The notes beneath the pieces were generated by a model, which searched no databases, was not told the origin of the DNA, and saw nothing but the letters and a program-made list of their open reading frames with translations. Shown one piece after another: positions 10,433 through 18,638 of a stretch of 64,000 nt of DNA. The number at the start of each line of letters is the position of its first letter. The first letter of the stretch is position 1. The DNA lies in contig NZ_SMFM01000001.1 in assembly GCF_004349085.1 (NCBI RefSeq), forward strand, positions 248,001 to 312,000, in the 5' to 3' direction. Origin of the DNA: Flavobacterium caseinilyticum (GTDB lineage Bacteria; Bacteroidota; Bacteroidia; Flavobacteriales; Flavobacteriaceae). A program made the translations under genes and the position numbers.

Positions 10433-10864
10433 TTATTCTTTAGCTAGTGAGGTTATTTTATTTACAAATTTCTTAATCTCTTTTGGTGGAAAACCATTGT
10501 CAAAATCAGTTGTTTCATACGGTTTATCTTTAAATGTGACTTTCAAATTAGCAATAGCCGCGCCGTCATGAAATCGTTTTTCGGTTGGTGCTTTTAATTT
10601 GGATAAACTATCGAGTTCAATCGTTTTAAAATAGTCTACTAATTCTTTCCAATCTGCATCAGAAATTTTCGTTGGTACCGGATTGTCGTTTCCTTCTCTG
10701 TCTTTTGAAACGGTCATCATGTGATTTTTGACCGTTATTTTCTGATAAAAACCTCTGGTGTTGACTGTGTATTCAACAATAGCTGTTTCAATATCTTGAG
10801 CGCTGGCGCTATCGCAACCATTGCTCATAAAAATAGTCAGGAATACTATTGTTAGAATTTTCAT
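10433..10864 (-). CDS. Hypothetical lipoprotein between sufS and sufE
   Basis: 143 residues. MKILTIVFLTIFMSNGCDSA reads as a lipoprotein signal with Cys17, although the lipobox SNGC is atypical, so simple secretion is possible. The rest (for example VEYTVNTRGFYQKITVKNHM and DADWKELVDYFKTIELDSLSK) resembles uncharacterised small Bacteroidota envelope proteins. No catalytic motif is seen. It sits 19 bases after sufS and 23 before sufE on the same strand, so it is very likely part of the suf transcript. Whether it contributes to Fe-S assembly is unknown. Confidence 0.7.
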   Translation of the reverse strand: MKILTIVFLTIFMSNGCDSASAQDIETAIVEYTVNTRGFYQKITVKNHMMTVSKDREGNDNPVPTKISDADWKELVDYFKTIELDSLSKLKAPTEKRFHDGAAIANLKVTFKDKPYETTDFDNGFPPKEIKKFVNKITSLAKE

Positions 10865-10883
10865 GTGTAGTTCATTTTATGTT

Positions 10884-12098
10884 TTAAGACAACATGAGTT
10901 GCGCTTTTTTAATTGCTTCGACCATAACATCTATTTCTTCTTTGGTATTATAAAAGGCGAATGAAGCTCGAATCGTTCCCGGAATCTTGAAGAAATCCAT
11001 AATGGGTTGCGCACAATGGTGGCCGGTTCTTACAGCTATTCCCAATTTGTCAATTATAGTGCCAATGTCGTACGGATGAATGCCTTCAATATTAAACGAA
11101 ATTACGGAAGTTTTTTCTTTGGCGGTGCCAAAAATTTTCAAACCTTCAATTTCCAATAATCGTTTGGTTCCGTATTCGAGTAATTCCTTTTCTTGTTGTT
11201 GAATGTTGTCAAAACCAACTTCGTTCATATAATCAACGGCAGTTCCCAGAACAATTCCGCCGGCAATATTTGGTGTTCCTGCCTCAAATTTATGAGGTAA
11301 TTCTGCGTAGGTAGTTTTCTCGAAAGTCACTTCCTTGATCATTTCACCTCCACCTTGATAGGGCGGTAATTTATTCAACCACGCTTCTTTTCCATACAAA
11401 ATCCCGGTTCCTGTTGGACCACATATTTTGTGTCCTGAAAAAACATAAAAATCGCAGTCTAATTCCTGAACATCTGGTTTTAAATGTGGAACGGCTTGTG
11501 CTCCGTCAATCAAAATTGCCGCGCCAACTTCATGCGCTTTGTCAATCATGTATTTAATTGGATTGACCGTTCCTAATGCATTCGAAATATGATTTACGGT
11601 AACAACTTTAGTTTTATCTGAAAGTAGTTTATCATATTCGGACATAATCAATTCGCCATCTTCATTCATTGGAATCACGCGCAAAGTCGCTCCCGTTTTC
11701 TCACATAACATCTGCCAAGGCACAATGTTACTGTGGTGTTCCATTGCCGATACTAAAACTTCATCGCCCGGTCTCAAAATTGAAGCAAATCCATTGGTCA
11801 CTAAATTGATTCCATGCGTTGTTCCTGAAGTAAAAAGCACTTCATAAGCAAACTTAGCATTGATGTGATTTTGAATTTTCCCTCGAGAAGCTTCGTAAGC
11901 ATCAGTAGCCAATTGACTTAGGGTGTGAACACCCCGATGTATATTAGCATTGATTTCCTGATAGTATTTTGATATCGCATCAATCACAACTTGTGGTTTT
12001 TGCGAAGTGGCTCCGTTGTCAAAATAAACCAATGGTTTTCCGTTTACTTTCTGAGAAAGGATAGGAAAGTCGGCTCTAATTTTATTTATGTCTAACAT
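10884..12098 (-). CDS. sufS: Cysteine desulfurase SufS (PLP-dependent)
   Basis: Start placed at the ATG at 12098 giving MLDINKIRADFPILSQKV, the family N-terminus; an upstream in-frame ATG at 12143 would add 15 residues that look like leader DNA. The 404-residue enzyme removes sulfur from cysteine to leave a persulfide. Seen are YFDNGATSQKP, HRGVHTLSQLATDAYE, the PLP lysine Lys224 in SGHKICGP and the catalytic Cys362 in TGHHCAQP. It has its own TTG/TACTTTTG promoter, needed because an opposite-strand gene separates it from sufD. Confidence 0.95.
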   Translation of the reverse strand: MLDINKIRADFPILSQKVNGKPLVYFDNGATSQKPQVVIDAISKYYQEINANIHRGVHTLSQLATDAYEASRGKIQNHINAKFAYEVLFTSGTTHGINLVTNGFASILRPGDEVLVSAMEHHSNIVPWQMLCEKTGATLRVIPMNEDGELIMSEYDKLLSDKTKVVTVNHISNALGTVNPIKYMIDKAHEVGAAILIDGAQAVPHLKPDVQELDCDFYVFSGHKICGPTGTGILYGKEAWLNKLPPYQGGGEMIKEVTFEKTTYAELPHKFEAGTPNIAGGIVLGTAVDYMNEVGFDNIQQQEKELLEYGTKRLLEIEGLKIFGTAKEKTSVISFNIEGIHPYDIGTIIDKLGIAVRTGHHCAQPIMDFFKIPGTIRASFAFYNTKEEIDVMVEAIKKAQLMLS

Positions 12099-12208
12099 AG
12101 GTATGTTTTTTTTAATGTTTTTATTGGTTAGATAGAACACCAATATTCAACATTTTTAGATGGACTAATTTGAAATTAGCCTTGCATTATTTAGAATTTT
12201 TCTAAATA

Positions 12209-12242
12209 CAAAAGTAGTGAAATTGGAATTAATTTTTGGCAA
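12209..12242 (-). promoter_or_regulatory. Promoter of sufS-sufE unit
   Basis: On the minus strand, TTG at 12242-12240 and TACTTTTG at 12216-12209, separated by 23 bases, fit the flavobacterial -33/-7 consensus TTG-N17-23-TAnnTTTG. It lies 110 bases upstream of the sufS ATG. Confidence 0.6.
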
Positions 12243-12523
12243 ACACTTGTTAATAAAAGTTGTTATTAATAAGGATTATGAAAAATAAAACACGACTGTA
12301 AACCTTGCTTTTTTGGTAACTCGGAATATTTTAGGAAATAATTTCTCCTTGAAAATTTAACTATTAAGAAATTAAGAAAAATTAAGTGTTAATTCTTAAT
12401 GAAACTTAATTTCTTAATGGTTTAAATAAAAAATATTTGCTCACAGAAAAATCATTTTTCGGTATTACCAAGTGTTTCAAAAATGTGGTTCTTTTTTATT
12501 AAATTGCTTCAAATTAATTCTCT
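12243..12523. other. Divergent intergenic region with an inverted repeat
   Basis: Gap between sufS and the serine hydrolase gene. ATTAAGAAATTAAG (12363-12376) and CTTAATTTCTTAAT (12405-12418) are perfect 14-base inverted repeats with a 28-base loop, a likely dispersed hairpin. No promoter with both boxes was found for the plus-strand gene. Confidence 0.5.
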
Positions 12524-13873
12524 ATGAAAAAATTCTTCAAGCTCGTTGGTTTTGCTTCTTTTATCGGAATCTTTTATTTGGGGTTCACTACTTATCCAAA
12601 ACTGGATTTAATTTCAGGCTTTTCAGCCAAAAGTATCGCCTCGGGACATTTTATTGATAACCGTTCGCAGGAAATGATTGAGAAAGGCGACAATGATATC
12701 GATATGATTGATCTGGCCAAAAATAAAATTGAAGATGTCGGAAAGTTTGCCGCTGCTTCGGTTTACGGTTTAAAAGAACGAAAAGCAATTTACCGCGAAG
12801 GTTTAGGTGCCACTTTGATCAACGATGATTTTGATGTTTCAAAGCCGTATTTGGTTCCCAAAAGAACAAAGTTGAATAATAATTTACCTTTTCCATATGG
12901 AAATAACGAACCCAGAGACACCGTTTTTAGTAACGTTGATTATTCTAAATTGAATGTTGCTGTGGCCAATGCTTTTGATGATAAGAACGAAATCAAAAAA
13001 AGAACACGTTCCCTTTTAGTGATTTATAAAGACAAAATCATTGCTGAAAAGTACGATTCCGGATTCGATAAAAACAGCAAATTATTGGGTTGGTCTATGA
13101 CCAAAAGTATTACCAGCGCCATGTTTGGAATTCTTCAAAAACAGGGGAAATATGACATTTATGAACCCGCTCCAATTTCAGAATGGAAAAACGACGAACG
13201 CAAAATAATTACGACCAATGATTTATTACACATGAATTCCGGTTTGGAATGGGAAGAGAAATACGATAAAATTTGCGATGCCACTGAAATGCTTTTTCAA
13301 GCAGGAGATATGTCACGCGTCCAATTGGAAAAACCGGCGGTATTCAAGCCAAATATGAGCTGGAATTATTCTTCGGGGACGACAAATTTGCTTTCCGGAA
13401 TTTTGCGGAAGCAGTTCAAAACGCATCAGCAATATTTAGATTTTTGGTATGCAGCTTTGATTGATAAAATAGGAATGAACTCGATGGTAATCGAAACAGA
13501 TATGGCGGGAAATTACGTAGGTTCCTCCTACGGTTGGGCTACTACAAGAGACTGGTCGAAATTTGGGTTGCTGTATTTGCACAAAGGCAATTGGAACGGC
13601 GAACAAATTTTTGATGAAAGTTGGGCTAAATACACTGCAACTCCAACAAATACTTCAAACGGAAGATACGGCGGGCACTTTTGGCTCAATTCCGGCGGAT
13701 ATTTCCCTGATGTTCCTAAGGATATGTATTACTGCAGCGGTTTTCAAGGCCAGATGGTGGCGATTATTCCTTCACTTGATTTAGTTATTGTAAGAATGGG
13801 GTTGACTGAAAATCCTGAGTTTGATTTCAATGGGATGTTGAAAGGGATAATTGGCAGTTTGCGGAAAAATTAA
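12524..13873 (+). CDS. Serine hydrolase of the beta-lactamase/class C family
   Basis: 449 residues. The N-terminal hydrophobic stretch (FFKLVGFASFIGIFYLGF) is a signal anchor, placing the enzyme in the periplasm or envelope. The penicillin-binding fold has the S-x-x-K motif in GWSMTKSIT, with the Tyr motif in WNYSSGTTN and a later GHFWLNSGGYF. Family members are beta-lactamases, D-aminopeptidases, esterases and EstB-like hydrolases; the substrate is not predictable. It is encoded on the plus strand between the minus-strand sufD and sufS, an interruption of the suf operon. A repeat-rich hairpin follows it. Confidence 0.8.
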   Translation: MKKFFKLVGFASFIGIFYLGFTTYPKLDLISGFSAKSIASGHFIDNRSQEMIEKGDNDIDMIDLAKNKIEDVGKFAAASVYGLKERKAIYREGLGATLINDDFDVSKPYLVPKRTKLNNNLPFPYGNNEPRDTVFSNVDYSKLNVAVANAFDDKNEIKKRTRSLLVIYKDKIIAEKYDSGFDKNSKLLGWSMTKSITSAMFGILQKQGKYDIYEPAPISEWKNDERKIITTNDLLHMNSGLEWEEKYDKICDATEMLFQAGDMSRVQLEKPAVFKPNMSWNYSSGTTNLLSGILRKQFKTHQQYLDFWYAALIDKIGMNSMVIETDMAGNYVGSSYGWATTRDWSKFGLLYLHKGNWNGEQIFDESWAKYTATPTNTSNGRYGGHFWLNSGGYFPDVPKDMYYCSGFQGQMVAIIPSLDLVIVRMGLTENPEFDFNGMLKGIIGSLRKN

Positions 13874-13955
13874 TCGCAAAGGACACAAAGCAAAAACCGC
13901 AAAAGGCACAAAGTTTAGTAAAAAACCTTGTGCCCTTTGTGTAAATCTTTGCGAA
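13874..13955. repeat. Hairpin repeat of the CTTTGCG/CACAAAG type
   Basis: TCGCAAAG (13874-13881) pairs with CTTTGCGA (13948-13955); inside, GGCACAAAG and CCTTGTGCC also face each other. It lies between the convergent serine hydrolase and sufD genes and could end both transcripts. A related word, CTTTGCGACTTTGTGCC, lies before batE near 54043. Confidence 0.6.
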
Positions 13956-13970
13956 CCTAGTGTTTAAAAA

Positions 13971-15287
13971 CTACAAATCAAATCCCAATTTCACGCCTAA
14001 TTTTGTGGCGATAATATTGGTAATCCGTTGTTTTAATTCCGGTATTTTTATATTTTGTATAACAGCATTCGAGAATGCATACATCAATAATGCTTTGGCC
14101 TCTTTTTTAGGAATTCCGCGTTGTTGCATGTAGAACATTGCCGTTTCGTCCAATTGTCCAACGGTGCAACCGTGAGAACATTTTACATCATCAGCAAAAA
14201 TTTCCAATTGCGGTTTTGCGTTGATTGTCGCTTTGTCGCTCAATAAAATATTGTTGCTTTTTTGGAATGCATTGGTTTTTTGAGCATCTTTCTCCACGTA
14301 CACTTTTCCGTTGAAAACGCCTGTAGAACGATCAGCATAGATTCCTTTATAATCCTGGAAACTTTCGCAATTTGGAGCCGAATGTTTCACTAAAGTATAA
14401 TGATCTACATGTTGTTTTTCACCAATAATCGTGATTCCGTTTAACGTACTTGTCAATCGTTCCCCAAAGTGATAGAAATTCAAATTATTTCTTGTTAAGT
14501 TTCCTCCAAAAGAGAACGTATGAACCGAAACGTGACTTTCTTTTTGTTGAGACACGAATGTATTGTCAATTAAATTTGCTTCAAGCGTATCGTTCTGAAT
14601 TTTGTAATAATCAACGATAGCACGTTTTTGAGCAAAAATCTCGGTAACAGAATTCGTTAACACTGGATTATCGTTTAAACTCTGGTGACGCTCGATAATT
14701 TGAACATGTGAATTCTCCCCAACAATCACCAAGTTTCTCGGCTGAACCAAAAGAGCTGCTTCATTTCCTGTTGAGAAATACATAATCTCAATAGGTTTGT
14801 CGGCCACTTTACTTTTTGGAATGTTGATATATGCTCCTTCAATGGCGAAAGCTGTATTCAAGGAAGTCAGACTTTCGTCTTTGTTGGCAATTTGGTTAAA
14901 ATAAGCGTCAATAACCATTTTGTATTTTGGTTTGGTCAATGCTGATGACATCAAGCAAACATCAATTCCTTCGTGTGTGGTTGACGATAAATGCGAACTG
15001 AAAACGCCATCAATAAACACCACTTTATAGGTGTCTATTTCGTGTAAAAAGTATTTTTTTACGTGGTTGAATTCAACTGCATTTTCTTGTTTTGGAAAAA
15101 CGGTAAAGTCATTTTTTAAGATGGCATTTAGCGAAGTATATTTCCAAGCTTCGTCTTTTTTAGTTGGGAAACCTTTATTTTCAAAGTTTTTTATGGCGGC
15201 AGTTCTCACGTCATGTAGTTCAGAGTGAACATCGACGCGCTCTTCGAAAGCCATAAAAGACGATAGTAATTTTTCTTTTAATTCCAT
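13971..15287 (-). CDS. sufD: Fe-S cluster assembly protein SufD
   Basis: 438 residues. SufD forms the SufBC2D scaffold on which Fe-S clusters are built. Seen are the N-terminal helical part with FPTKKDEAWKYTSLNAI, the beta-helix core, and the C-terminal KCSHGCTVGQLDETAMFYMQ and QRGIPKKEAKALLMYAF, which are SufB/SufD family hallmarks. Downstream of sufC by about 80 bases that contain TTTAAAG repeats. The reading frame is intact. Confidence 0.95.
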   Translation of the reverse strand: MELKEKLLSSFMAFEERVDVHSELHDVRTAAIKNFENKGFPTKKDEAWKYTSLNAILKNDFTVFPKQENAVEFNHVKKYFLHEIDTYKVVFIDGVFSSHLSSTTHEGIDVCLMSSALTKPKYKMVIDAYFNQIANKDESLTSLNTAFAIEGAYINIPKSKVADKPIEIMYFSTGNEAALLVQPRNLVIVGENSHVQIIERHQSLNDNPVLTNSVTEIFAQKRAIVDYYKIQNDTLEANLIDNTFVSQQKESHVSVHTFSFGGNLTRNNLNFYHFGERLTSTLNGITIIGEKQHVDHYTLVKHSAPNCESFQDYKGIYADRSTGVFNGKVYVEKDAQKTNAFQKSNNILLSDKATINAKPQLEIFADDVKCSHGCTVGQLDETAMFYMQQRGIPKKEAKALLMYAFSNAVIQNIKIPELKQRITNIIATKLGVKLGFDL

Positions 15288-15300
15288 TTTTATATTGTTT

Positions 15301-15361
15301 AAAGTTTAAGGTTTAAAAGTTTAAAGTTATTTCGAGGCAACTTTAAACTTTAAACTTCAAA
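15301..15361. repeat. TTTAAAG repeats and hairpin between sufC and sufD
   Basis: Contains several GTTTAAAG-type words; AAGTTTAAAGTT (15317-15328) and AACTTTAAACTT (15339-15350) form a perfect 12-base stem with a 10-base loop. It lies in the transcript between sufC and sufD. Similar words occur at 9862-9890, 35862-35895 and 46571-46640. Confidence 0.65.
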
Positions 15362-15368
15362 CAAAATT

Positions 15369-16121
15369 TTAAGCTTCTTGTTCTTGTTTAATCCAATCAT
15401 ATCCTTTTTCTTCCAGTTCGTGCGCTAGTTCTTTTCCACCGGATTTTACAATTTTTCCGTTGTAAAGCACGTGAACAAAATCAGGAACGATATAATCTAA
15501 TAATCTTTGGTAATGCGTAATTACTACGATGGCGTTTTTGTCACTTTTTAGTTTGTTAACCCCATTGGCAACAATTCGCAACGCATCAATATCCAGTCCA
15601 GAATCAGTTTCATCAAGAATTGCCAATTTTGGTTCCAACATTGCCATTTGGAAAATTTCGTTACGTTTTTTCTCTCCACCAGAAAAACCTTCGTTTAGAG
15701 AACGAGACAAAAATTTTCTGTCAATTTCTAGTAGTTCTGACTTTTCACGAATCACTTTTAGCATTACGTTTGCAGGCATTTCTTCCTGACCGTTTGCTTT
15801 ACGCGTTTCGTTAATAGCAGTTCTCATGAAGTTGGTAACTGAAACTCCCGGAATCTCCACTGGATATTGGAACGAAAGAAAAACACCTTTGTGTGCTCTT
15901 TCTTCTGGTGCCAATTCCGAAAGGTCTTCTCCGTCTAAAGAGATTTCACCTTCGGTTACTTCGTAGTTTTCGTTCCCTGCAATGATGGACGCCAATGTAC
16001 TTTTTCCAGCACCATTTGGTCCCATTATCGCGTGAATTTCTCCCGCTTTTACTTCAAGGTTGATTCCTTTTAATATTTCTTTATCCCCAATTGAGGCGTG
16101 TAAATTTTTTATACTTAACAT
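15369..16121 (-). CDS. sufC: Fe-S cluster assembly ATPase SufC
   Basis: 250 residues, the cytosolic ABC-type ATPase of the SufBCD complex. Walker A GPNGAGKST near residues 34-42, Q-loop LSFQYPVEIPGVSV, signature FSGGEKKRNE, Walker B LAILDETDSGLD and H-loop VVITHYQRLL are all present. The ATPase cycle reshapes SufBD for cluster assembly. It starts 12 bases downstream of the toxin-antitoxin pair that separates it from sufB. Confidence 0.96.
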   Translation of the reverse strand: MLSIKNLHASIGDKEILKGINLEVKAGEIHAIMGPNGAGKSTLASIIAGNENYEVTEGEISLDGEDLSELAPEERAHKGVFLSFQYPVEIPGVSVTNFMRTAINETRKANGQEEMPANVMLKVIREKSELLEIDRKFLSRSLNEGFSGGEKKRNEIFQMAMLEPKLAILDETDSGLDIDALRIVANGVNKLKSDKNAIVVITHYQRLLDYIVPDFVHVLYNGKIVKSGGKELAHELEEKGYDWIKQEQEA

Positions 16122-16132
16122 GTTGTCTTTGT

Positions 16133-16405
16133 TTATTCGTAATGACCTTTCAGTGATATAATACTTATAATATTTATGTTATTGTCGTCTATAACTTCAT
16201 AAATAATTCGATGCTCTTGGTTTATTCTTCTTGACCAATATCCTATTAAATGATGTTTCAAAGGTTCTGGTTTTCCAAGTCCTTCAAATGGATGCAGTTG
16301 AATATCTTCAATCAAAGAATATATTTTTTTCAATATCGATTTATTCCCCGATTTTATCCAAAAATTTAAATCCGCTTTGGCTTTACTTGAAAAATCTATT
16401 TGCAT
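16133..16405 (-). CDS. YoeB-family toxin (Txe/YoeB mRNA interferase)
   Basis: 90 residues of RelE/YoeB size. The C-terminal half carries the family block HPFEGLGKPEPLKHHL, GYWSRRINQEHRIIYEV and ends LKGHYE; Glu, Arg and the terminal His-Tyr correspond to YoeB catalytic residues, so it looks active. YoeB toxins cut mRNA at the ribosomal A-site. The gene overlaps its antitoxin by 10 bases and is inserted between sufB and sufC on the same strand. Named by family only; the symbol is left blank. Confidence 0.85.
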   Translation of the reverse strand: MQIDFSSKAKADLNFWIKSGNKSILKKIYSLIEDIQLHPFEGLGKPEPLKHHLIGYWSRRINQEHRIIYEVIDDNNINIISIISLKGHYE

Positions 16406-16599
16406 AATTCTTTCAATTCCTCCATCGTAATTCTAATTCCTTTTCCCTCTCTAACTTCTTTTGCGGCATCTAAAATTTCTTTTACAAATTCTGGATTATA
16501 TGGTTTTTCTTCTTTTACAATTTCAAAACCAAGCGATTTTGCCAGTGATTTTAACACTGGAAAATCTTTTTTCTTTACATTTTTTAAAATAATGTCCAT
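16396..16599 (-). CDS. Antitoxin partner of the YoeB-family toxin
   Basis: 67 residues. The N-terminal MDIILKNVKKKDFPVLKSLA segment resembles small Bacteroidota antitoxins; the C-terminal helix (DAAKEVREGKGIRITMEELK) is of the type that wraps a RelE-fold toxin. It precedes and overlaps the toxin gene, the usual antitoxin-first order. It lies 20 bases after sufB, so transcription from the suf promoter is likely in addition to any own promoter, none of which was clearly seen. Confidence 0.75.
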   Translation of the reverse strand: MDIILKNVKKKDFPVLKSLAKSLGFEIVKEEKPYNPEFVKEILDAAKEVREGKGIRITMEELKELCK

Positions 16600-16619
16600 A
16601 GCTGTTTAGATTTAAAAAA

Positions 16620-18068
16620 TTAACCTACAGAACCTTCCAGCGAAATTTCCAATAATTTTTGTGCTTCTACAGCAAATTCCATTGGTAATTTATTTAAGAC
16701 ATCTTTGCTGAAACCATTTACGATTAAGGCAATGGCTTTTTCGGTTGGAATTCCACGTTGGTTGCAATAGAAAACTTGGTCTTCGCCAATTTTACTTGTA
16801 GTAGCTTCATGTTCAATTTTTGCCGATGGATTTTTGCTTTCGATGTAAGGGAAAGTATGTGCGCCGCAATTGTTCCCCATTAATAAGGAATCACACTGCG
16901 AAAAGTTTCTGGCATTGTCTGCATTTGGAGAAATCCGTACCAAACCACGGTAACTGTTTTGTGATCTTCCAGCAGAAATTCCTTTAGAAATAATAGTCGA
17001 TTTAGTGTTTTTACCTAAATGAATCATTTTGGTTCCTGTATCGGCCTGTTGGAAATTATTAGTTACAGCAATTGAATAAAATTCGCCTGTTGAATTGTCC
17101 CCTTTTAAAATAACCGAAGGATATTTCCAAGTTATCGCAGAACCTGTTTCCACTTGTGTCCATGAAATTTTTGCGTTTTTCTCGCAGATTCCTCTTTTGG
17201 TCACAAAGTTGAAAACACCACCTTTTCCTTCTTTATTTCCAGGATACCAGTTTTGTACGGTTGAATATTTGATTTCTGCATCGTCCAAAGCGATTAGTTC
17301 CACTACAGCAGCGTGCAATTGATTTTCATCACGACTTGGAGCGGTACATCCTTCTAAATAAGACACATAACTACCTTCGTCAGCAACTAACAATGTTCTT
17401 TCGAATTGTCCTGTTCCTGCTTGATTGATTCTAAAATAAGTTGAAAGTTCCATTGGGCAACGAACGCCTTTTGGAATATAACAGAACGATCCATCAGAGA
17501 AAACTGCTGAGTTTAGTGCCGCATAAAAGTTGTCTTTTTGCGGTACAACTGTTCCTAAATATTTACGAACTAATTCTGGATGCTCTTTGATGGCTTCGGA
17601 AATACTCATGAAAATGATTCCTTTTTCGCCTAATGTTTTCTTGAAAGTAGTCGCTACTGAAACCGAATCAACAACGATATCCATTGCTACATTATTCATC
17701 ATTTTTTGCTCATCGACAGAGATACCTAACTTTTTGTACATTTCTAAAAGTTCCGGATCTACATCGTCCAATGTTTTATTGGGATCTACTGCTTTTGGAG
17801 CTGAATAATAGGAAATCGCCTGAAAATCAGGTTTCGTATAATGTACATTAGCCCATTCTGGCTCTGTCATTTGCTCCCAAGCACGAAAAGCCTCCAGACG
17901 CCAATCGGTCATCCATTGTGGCTCTCCTTTTTTGTGCGAAATAGCGCGAACGATATCTTCATTTAAACCAATTGGAAACGTTTCCGATTCTAATTCGGTG
18001 TAAAATCCGTATTCGTATTCTTTAGTTTCGAGTTCGATTTTTAAGTCGTCTTCTGTATATTTGCTCAT
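16620..18068 (-). CDS. sufB: Fe-S cluster assembly protein SufB
   Basis: 482 residues, the normal SufB length. SufB is the scaffold subunit receiving sulfur from SufE. Seen are [20 protein letters not shown] near the N-terminus, [33 protein letters not shown] and C-terminal [19 protein letters not shown]. The conserved Cys in EGCTAP and the C-terminal [10 protein letters not shown] stretch match the sulfur-accepting path of SufB. The leader contains three and a half tandem ATTTAAAG octamers (18072-18099). Confidence 0.96.
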   Translation of the reverse strand: MSKYTEDDLKIELETKEYEYGFYTELESETFPIGLNEDIVRAISHKKGEPQWMTDWRLEAFRAWEQMTEPEWANVHYTKPDFQAISYYSAPKAVDPNKTLDDVDPELLEMYKKLGISVDEQKMMNNVAMDIVVDSVSVATTFKKTLGEKGIIFMSISEAIKEHPELVRKYLGTVVPQKDNFYAALNSAVFSDGSFCYIPKGVRCPMELSTYFRINQAGTGQFERTLLVADEGSYVSYLEGCTAPSRDENQLHAAVVELIALDDAEIKYSTVQNWYPGNKEGKGGVFNFVTKRGICEKNAKISWTQVETGSAITWKYPSVILKGDNSTGEFYSIAVTNNFQQADTGTKMIHLGKNTKSTIISKGISAGRSQNSYRGLVRISPNADNARNFSQCDSLLMGNNCGAHTFPYIESKNPSAKIEHEATTSKIGEDQVFYCNQRGIPTEKAIALIVNGFSKDVLNKLPMEFAVEAQKLLEISLEGSVG

Positions 18069-18071
18069 TCT

Positions 18072-18099
18072 GATTTAAAGATTTAAAGATTTAAAGATT
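18072..18099 (-). repeat. Tandem ATTTAAAG octamers in the sufB leader
   Basis: About 3.5 copies of an 8-base unit immediately before the sufB ATG, between the sufA-like gene and sufB. Such short tandem units can change in number by slippage and alter spacing before the start. Confidence 0.6.
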
Positions 18100-18139
18100 C
18101 AAAAATTGAATATTAAACTTTATTATTGATGTCTAAATA

Positions 18140-18469
18140 TTAAAGAGAGAAACTCTCTCCACAACCACATGTTCTATTGGCATTAGGATTATTGAAAACA
18201 AACCCTTTACCATTAATTCCTCCTGAGAATTCTAATATTGTTCCGGCTAAGTACAGAAAAGATTTTTTTTCAACAGCGATAGTAATATCATTGTCTACAA
18301 AAATTTTATCGTCTTCGCTTTTTGTTTTATCAAATTTTAAATCATAAGACAATCCAGAACATCCGCCGCTTTTTACACCTACTCTTACGTAGTCGATTGC
18401 AGGATCAAAACCATCATCTTGCATTAAATCGATGATTTTTTTTCTTGCTGTGTCAGAAACTTTTATCAT
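18140..18469 (-). CDS. A-type Fe-S carrier (SufA/IscA/HesB family)
   Basis: 109 residues, usual A-type carrier length. The three cluster-binding cysteines are visible: GGCSG near residue 37, and CGCGESF at the C-terminus. These proteins accept clusters from the SufBCD scaffold and pass them to targets. It is the first gene of the suf run, with a -7 element upstream on the minus strand. Whether it should be named sufA or iscA cannot be decided from sequence alone. Confidence 0.92.
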   Translation of the reverse strand: MIKVSDTARKKIIDLMQDDGFDPAIDYVRVGVKSGGCSGLSYDLKFDKTKSEDDKIFVDNDITIAVEKKSFLYLAGTILEFSGGINGKGFVFNNPNANRTCGCGESFSL

Positions 18470-18499
18470 AGCTTATATTGATTTTGTCTAAATTAAGCA

Positions 18500-18507
18500 C
18501 AAAGATA
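18500..18507 (-). promoter_or_regulatory. -7 element TATCTTTG of the suf operon
   Basis: TATCTTTG on the minus strand fits TAnnTTTG and lies about 30 bases before the sufA-like gene. No TTG is found at 17-23 bases, so only the -7 part is supported. Confidence 0.4.
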
Positions 18508-18604
18508 GTGTATAAAATGCTTTTTCCATAATTGATAACATTTTTATAACCAATTCAAAAATAGAAAAAAGCTATTTGGAACCACCAAAAGCATTTGAAT
18601 TCCT

Positions 18605-18612
18605 TAACTTTG
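18605..18612 (+). promoter_or_regulatory. -7 element TAACTTTG of the metallo-hydrolase gene
   Basis: TAACTTTG fits TAnnTTTG, 26 bases before the ATG at 18639. TTG at 18576-18578 lies 26 bases upstream, slightly too far for the usual -33 spacing. Its presence argues that translation starts at 18639 and not upstream. Confidence 0.45.
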
Positions 18613-18638
18613 GGAACTCTCAAAAAACACAAAACGAC

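Noticed and set aside
18576..18638. N-terminal extension of the metallo-hydrolase from TTG 18576
   Set aside because: A TAACTTTG -7 element lies inside it, and the ATG at 18639 begins the conserved part.
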